Shown here in pieces: positions 60,177 to 64,000 of a DNA stretch of 64,000 nucleotides. Source of the stretch: Bacillus sp. OV322. Lineage in GTDB: Bacteria; Bacillota; Bacilli; Bacillales; DSM-1321. The stretch's first letter is position 1, and the number at the start of each line of letters is the position of its first letter. Under the pieces are notes generated by a model. It was not told the origin of the DNA, ran no database searches, and saw only the letters and a list, made by a program, of their open reading frames with translations. A program made the position numbers and the translations under genes. The stretch lies in assembly GCF_900112495.1 (NCBI RefSeq), contig NZ_FOMA01000007.1, forward strand, positions 238,212-302,211, in the 5' to 3' direction.

Positions 60177-62618
60177 CTAGGTTTGCAACAGGGGTTTCTG
60201 CAGGAACTGCTCTTGAAGATCCTCAGCGGAAAGGGGCCTGCTGAACAAAAAGCCTTGCACAGTATCACAATCATTTTCTTTTAAGAAATTCAGCTGGTTT
60301 TCTGTTTCTACACCTTCCGCCACTATATTAAGCTGCATATTTTTAGCAAGGCTGATTATGGAAGCTGTAATTGCTTCATCTGTCCCAGCCGTATTACCAT
60401 CAGACAAATTCCTTATGAAGGACTGATCAATTTTAAGAGTATTGATTGGATAATCCTTCAGATAAGCAAGAGAACTATAACCAGTGCCAAAATCATCTAT
60501 GGCAATTTCTACGCCCATCTCCTTCAGCTTATTGAACGTATAAATGGCCCGGCTCACATTTTTCATCGCCGTGCTTTCTGTAATTTCCAATTCCAGATAT
60601 TTACCTTCCAGATCATATTCTGTCAGAATTGTTTCCAGCTCGCTGAGAAAGCTGTTCTCCATAAATTGCCTTGTCGCCACATTCACGGCCACCTGAAGAT
60701 GAGAAAATCCCTGTTCATGCCATTTTTTCAGCTGTGAAACGGCCATTCTTAATATTTTTTCGCCTAATGGAACAATTAAACCCGTTTCTTCTGCCAGCGG
60801 GATAAAATCTGCAGGAGATACAAATCCAAGCCGCGGATGATTCCAGCGTACCAGCGCCTCTAAGCTTGTCACTTCTTCAGACTTGATATGGATCTTCGGC
60901 TGGTAGTGTAAGATAAATTCACCCTCTGATCCAATCCCCCTTCTCATTTCTTCTTCCAATTGAATCTTATCTAAACGGCTATCAATCGACTTTGTATAAA
61001 TCTGATAGGTGGACTTACTCGTTTCCTTTGCCAGGTACATGGCTAAATCTGCTTTTTTAAGCAGCTCTTCAATATCTGATCCATCATGAGGGAAAACGGC
61101 AATCCCAATGCTTGCAGTCGTGTATATTTCATGATGATGTAGTGTAAACGGCTCATTCAGCGATTTGAGCAGTTTATCTGCCAGCTTTTCAGCCTCCGAA
61201 ACTTGCTTTATATTTGGGAGAAACAAAGTAAACTCATCTCCGCCCATTCTTGCCAAGAGTACATTTGCACCGATGTTCTTTTCAAAACGTGAGGCCATTT
61301 CCACCAATAACAAATCTCCATAAGAATGTCCCAGCGTATCATTAATTGTCTTGAACCGGTCCATATCCAGCAGGAAAATAGCGGCTGATTTGCTTGGGCC
61401 CATTTCTTGAAGCACCCGGGAAACCTGTTCTCTGAAGGAGCGCCTGTTTGGCAGGGACGTTAAATCATCCTGATAAGCCTGCTTATGAATAATCTCCAGA
61501 GCGTTAACCTGTTCAGTAATATCTTTGGCGATGCCATAGATGCCATCAATTTTGTCATCGATATAAACCGGAACAGTCGTCACATTCAATATGACAGTAT
61601 TTCCATTTTTATGGATTGCCTCAATATCAAATTTTCCCGGAATTCCGCTTATCGTTTTAGCCAAGTACTTCCTTGCCCGCAATCCCTCTTCTTCAGAAAG
61701 CAGCGAATCAAAAGAAAGGTATGGAACTTCTTCTGCAGAATATCCCAATACATCTGTTAAAGAAGGATTAAAACTTAAGATGCTTCCGGAAGCATCCAGG
61801 GAAAAAATGATATCCAGGTTATGCCTCACAAGAGAATCATAGCGCTGCTGGCTTTCCTGGAGCCTTTTATTCTGGACGGCCAGCTTTCGGTCCATGCCTG
61901 AAGAAAATAAGACAAAAATCTGGATAGTAAGAATCGCGGCACCTATTCCTCCTGCCAGGATGGCTGTATCCATTCGGAACCCGCCTGATGCCAGATGATG
62001 AACCATATGTCCCTCGGCACGATAGCTTGCTGCAGCCATTCCTGTATAATGCATTCCAGAAATGGCAGAACCCATCACAATAGCACTTAGTAATTTGCCT
62101 AAAAAATGATTTCCCGACTTCACCCTGAAATAGAAGGATATCTTTAACGCTGCCAAGGATGCTGCGAGAGCAATGAATACGGATAAAGTAACCAGCAGCT
62201 TGTTGTAATGGACAGCAGCCTGCATCTGCATAGCCATCATGCCGGTATAGTGCATTAAAATGATAGCGGTGCTCATAAATAGCCCGCCGATCAGCAAATG
62301 AATATTTGCCATTCTCTCGCGGCTTACGACAAACAAGGCAGTAAACGAAGCTAATATGGCCACTGCAACTGAGAAAAGAACGATTGAAGCATCGTAATTA
62401 ATCATTACCGGCAAACTAAACGCCAGCATGGCCACAAAGTGCATGGACCAAATGCCAAGGCCCATTGTCACCGCACCGCCCGCCAGCCATAGCTTTTTTG
62501 CCCCATTTCGGGCTAAGGTTATTCTGCCTGCAAGATCAAGAGCCGTAAACGAAGCGAATACGGCAATCAATATCGAAAGGCACACAAACCCCCAATTATA
62601 ATGTCCCTGCATGTACAA
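60177..62618 (-). CDS. ykoW: Bifunctional c-di-GMP protein MHYT-PAS-GGDEF-EAL, YkoW-like
   Basis: 813 residues from a TTG at 62618, seven bases after GGGGA; an ATG two codons on is the alternative. The N-terminal MHYT sensor (about 1-235) has MHFVAMLAF, LMHYTGMMAM and MHYTGMAAAS in seven membrane helices. Then come PAS (about 260-375), GGDEF (about 380-545, MGGDEFTLF intact, no RxxD I-site just upstream) and EAL (about 560-805, with SLEALVRW, DDFGTGYSS, LKIDQSF and AEGVET). The same order occurs in B. subtilis YkoW/DgcW. Both catalytic centres look competent, for c-di-GMP synthesis and hydrolysis. The MHYT domain is thought to bind copper and sense O2, CO or NO. Confidence 0.95.
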   Translation of the reverse strand: MYMQGHYNWGFVCLSILIAVFASFTALDLAGRITLARNGAKKLWLAGGAVTMGLGIWSMHFVAMLAFSLPVMINYDASIVLFSVAVAILASFTALFVVSRERMANIHLLIGGLFMSTAIILMHYTGMMAMQMQAAVHYNKLLVTLSVFIALAASLAALKISFYFRVKSGNHFLGKLLSAIVMGSAISGMHYTGMAAASYRAEGHMVHHLASGGFRMDTAILAGGIGAAILTIQIFVLFSSGMDRKLAVQNKRLQESQQRYDSLVRHNLDIIFSLDASGSILSFNPSLTDVLGYSAEEVPYLSFDSLLSEEEGLRARKYLAKTISGIPGKFDIEAIHKNGNTVILNVTTVPVYIDDKIDGIYGIAKDITEQVNALEIIHKQAYQDDLTSLPNRRSFREQVSRVLQEMGPSKSAAIFLLDMDRFKTINDTLGHSYGDLLLVEMASRFEKNIGANVLLARMGGDEFTLFLPNIKQVSEAEKLADKLLKSLNEPFTLHHHEIYTTASIGIAVFPHDGSDIEELLKKADLAMYLAKETSKSTYQIYTKSIDSRLDKIQLEEEMRRGIGSEGEFILHYQPKIHIKSEEVTSLEALVRWNHPRLGFVSPADFIPLAEETGLIVPLGEKILRMAVSQLKKWHEQGFSHLQVAVNVATRQFMENSFLSELETILTEYDLEGKYLELEITESTAMKNVSRAIYTFNKLKEMGVEIAIDDFGTGYSSLAYLKDYPINTLKIDQSFIRNLSDGNTAGTDEAITASIISLAKNMQLNIVAEGVETENQLNFLKENDCDTVQGFLFSRPLSAEDLQEQFLQKPLLQT

Positions 62619-62750
62619 ATAATTTTCCCCTTTTTAATAAAATCTCTCTATCTTATTTCGGCAAAAATAACACTAACCTAAAGTCTTATGTAAAAATAAT
62701 ATGCTGACTCTCTCTTCCCTTAATTCAATGACAAGCCTTTAAGAAGGCGC

Positions 62751-62784
62751 AAAAAAGGCCCATAGGAAAACCTATGAGCCCTTT
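62751..62784 (-). terminator. Terminator after HU gene
   Basis: GGCTCATAGG pairs with CCTATGGGCC around TTTT, followed by TTTTTTGC on the minus strand. Confidence 0.88.
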
Positions 62785-62799
62785 TAAACAGGTATAAGC

Positions 62800-63072
62800 T
62801 TACTTTACAGCTTCTTTTAACTCTTTGCCTGGTTTAAACGCAGGAACCTTGGAAGCAGGAATGTTCAATTCTTCCCCAGTCTGAGGATTGCGGCCTGTAC
62901 GTGCAGCGCGCTCACGCACTTCAAATGTGCCAAATCCGATTAACTGGATTTTCTCTTCCTTTGCTAGAGTATTAGTAATCGTCTCCAAAAGCACATCCAC
63001 AGCTTTAGAAGCATCCTTCTTTGATAATTCAGCCTGTTCAACCACTGCATTCACTAAATCAGTTTTATTCAT
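62800..63072 (-). CDS. hup: DNA-binding protein HU
   Basis: 90 residues, the length of bacillary HU (92). The start is the ATG at 63072 behind AGAGGTG; the longer frame to 63135 is leader. The beginning [20 protein letters not shown] and the arm region [20 protein letters not shown], then [16 protein letters not shown], are diagnostic. It is the abundant nucleoid protein that bends DNA. It lies alone between the ykoW-like gene and the rRNA edge; promoter GTGACA-N18-TATGTT sits about 40 bases upstream. Confidence 0.97.
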   Translation of the reverse strand: MNKTDLVNAVVEQAELSKKDASKAVDVLLETITNTLAKEEKIQLIGFGTFEVRERAARTGRNPQTGEELNIPASKVPAFKPGKELKEAVK

Positions 63073-63112
63073 ATTAAAACACCTCTTTTTCAATATTTTA
63101 TGTAGAATCCAA

Positions 63113-63142
63113 AACATATCATATCTGCTGTGCATTTGTCAC
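63113..63142 (-). promoter_or_regulatory. Probable HU promoter
   Basis: On the minus strand GTGACA, 18 bases, TATGTT, placed about 40 bases before the HU start codon. Confidence 0.5.
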
Positions 63143-63290
63143 TTAATAAAGGTTATTTTCGGGGTTTTACAAGCAATTTGTTAAAAGAACAACTTATTTT
63201 CTTTATTGCCCTATTTATAATAAATTATACAAAATCATAAAAAAACAGGTACTGTATCCAGTTGTAACAACTCCTGCTATCTCTAGTGAG

Positions 63291-63510
63291 CATGTTGCTA
63301 TGGAACAAGGGGTTGATTTCCGCTCCAGGATGCTCGCTTTCCGCGGGGCGGGCGGTGAGCCTCCTCTGCTTCGCCTGCGGGGTCTCACCTTCCCGCTAAT
63401 CCCGCAGGAGTCTCGCACCTTTCGCTCCAATCAACCTCATTTAATAATGAGATCGCCTCACAGAACTCATTAAAAAACAACAATCTTTAAGAAAAGAGCC
63501 TTATAAAAAG
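63291..63510 (-). repeat. Dispersed repeat, copy C (full length)
   Basis: Reverse orientation. Same head (TTAAAGATTGTTG), core (GGTTGATTGGAGCG, GTGCGAGACTCCTGC, GGTGAGACC, GAGGCTCACCGCCCGCCC) and AGCGGAAATCAACC as copy A. It lies in the gap between HU and the 5S-like units; its head differs from A and B in the stretch ATGAGTTCTGTGAGGCG. Confidence 0.85.
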
Positions 63511-63600
63511 TAACTCTCTTGTATTAATCAAAATGGCCCACTATCCTCTTTGCTTTTTTGCACGTGTTCTAAAACCGATTGCAAAAAAACGCTCTCTCAT

Positions 63601-63713
63601 GCTTGGCACTTCCTGCCCTCTCTCAAGGAAGTCACGGTTTTAGCAGAAGCTCTAGTCCAGCTAACTGACGTGTTAGAACTCCCAAATGCGGTAACCGGCG
63701 GTTCTCACCATTC
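63601..63713 (-). pseudogene. Strongly degenerate 5S rRNA-like unit
   Basis: On the minus strand it aligns with the unit at 63805-63917: both have GAATGG-GAGA-CCGCC-GTTA-CGC near the left, GGAGTTC-AACACG-CAGTTA in the middle and GCCAAGC at the end. The middle and the 3' half have drifted further from 5S here. It is preceded by copy C and followed to the right by the terminator at 63772-63799. Confidence 0.65.
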
Positions 63714-63771
63714 GTATTTTTAGCTTACTAGACTCTTTTGAGCTCTTATGAAATATCCATTTCTGCACACA

Positions 63772-63799
63772 AAAAAGACCAGCATCTCTGCTGGCCTTT
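63772..63799 (-). terminator. rRNA-type terminator
   Basis: AAAGACCAGCA (63774-63784) pairs with TGCTGGCCTTT (63789-63799, one mismatch), followed by TTTTTTGTG on the minus strand, just downstream of the 5S-like unit. The window ends inside a second copy (ACAAAAAGACCAG). Confidence 0.85.
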
Positions 63800-63804
63800 C
63801 GCTT

Positions 63805-63917
63805 GCTTGGCGGCGTCCTACTCTCACAAGGGGAGAACCCCCAACTACATCGGCGCACGAGCTTAACTGCCGTGTTCGAACTCCTGAACGGCGATAACTG
63901 GCGGATCTCCCCATTCA
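63805..63917 (-). rRNA. 5S rRNA-like sequence, probably a degenerate copy
   Basis: The 3' two thirds match Bacillus 5S rRNA: CGAACACGG-AGTTAAGCTC, GCGCCGATG-TAGTTGGGG and TTGTGAGAGTAGGACGCCGC followed by CAAGC. The 5' part is replaced: the conserved GGTGGCGAT...AGAGGTCACACC segment is missing, so the terminal stem cannot form as usual. It is followed by a strong terminator, as true 5S genes are. I take it as a decayed copy. An intact 5S gene and the rest of an rRNA operon are expected beyond the right edge. Confidence 0.6.
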
Positions 63918-64000
63918 GGTTTGGGCTTACTTGACTCTTTTCCTCTTTATATTCTTTTTAGTTATTATAAAGTCTCCATTTCTGCACACAAAAAGACCAG

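Noticed and set aside
63215..63430. Arginine- and serine-rich frame inside repeat copy C
   Set aside because: Shadow of the repeat; the same frame is not preserved in copies A and B.
63601..63917. tRNA genes near the rRNA edge
   Set aside because: I looked for tRNA-like arms between HU and the 5S-like units and saw none.
1..64000. CRISPR array, prophage or complete insertion sequence
   Set aside because: No regularly spaced short repeats, no integrase, transposase or phage structural gene was seen.

Overview
The window reads as chromosome of a low-GC Gram-positive, spore-forming member of the Bacillaceae. The evidence is Bacillus-type ribosome binding sites (AAGGAGG), frequent TTG and GTG starts, a SAM-I riboswitch, a cre site, tandem Spo0A-box-like sequences, close relatives of YclJK, UvsE, YjgB and YkoW, and a 5S-type rRNA region on the right edge. 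I cannot fix genus or species from the sequence. I see no prophage, complete insertion sequence, CRISPR array or tRNA.

Layout. 1-6.7 kb, all minus strand: the N-terminal part of an HtrA-type protease cut by the left edge, mntH, a YclJ/YclK-like two-component pair, a carboxylesterase and a TPR-like lipoprotein. 6.7-13.7 kb: the first copy of a dispersed repeat, a large TPR plus dynamin-like protein with degenerate GTP-binding motifs, and an envelope pair (DUF5105-type lipoprotein plus TcaA-like protein). 13.9-22 kb: DUF1206 protein, UV damage endonuclease UvsE, two tandem DUF2238 membrane proteins, a MATE efflux remnant, an esterase, a DoxX protein under MhqR-like operators, GNAT, YjgB, Nudix. 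22.3-32.7 kb: a secreted subtilisin with Ig-like repeats, an LCP protein, a SAM-riboswitch-controlled sugar-type ABC importer, and oligopeptidase F.

32.7-45 kb: a gene-poor stretch with a candidate short RNA whose promoter lies in two Spo0A-box-like sequences; MFS exporter and divergent MerR regulator, whose operator-like palindrome recurs upstream of an asparagine synthetase; aldo-keto reductase; YbaK-like protein; a tspO broken by a stop codon; and a LytS/LytT-CstA module with a cre site. 45-54 kb: a PAS histidine kinase, several small genes, a frameshifted LysR gene divergent from an aldehyde dehydrogenase, a universal stress protein and small conserved proteins. 54-64 kb: a kynurenine operon (kynU, permease, kynA, kynB), a divergent FAD oxidoreductase, an MHYT-PAS-GGDEF-EAL protein, HU, and two tandem 5S-like units on the minus strand that look like decayed 5S rRNA copies, probably trailing an rRNA operon to the right.

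How the parts work together. Several loci are complete sense-and-respond modules: MerR with its exporter and perhaps asnB; LytST with CstA; LysR with the aldehyde dehydrogenase; S-box with the ABC importer. The kyn operon should convert imported tryptophan to anthranilate and alanine. The most distinctive noncoding signals are the dispersed structured repeat (full copies plus truncated, internally deleted and fragment copies), the Spo0A-box-associated short transcript and the tandem 5S-like units.
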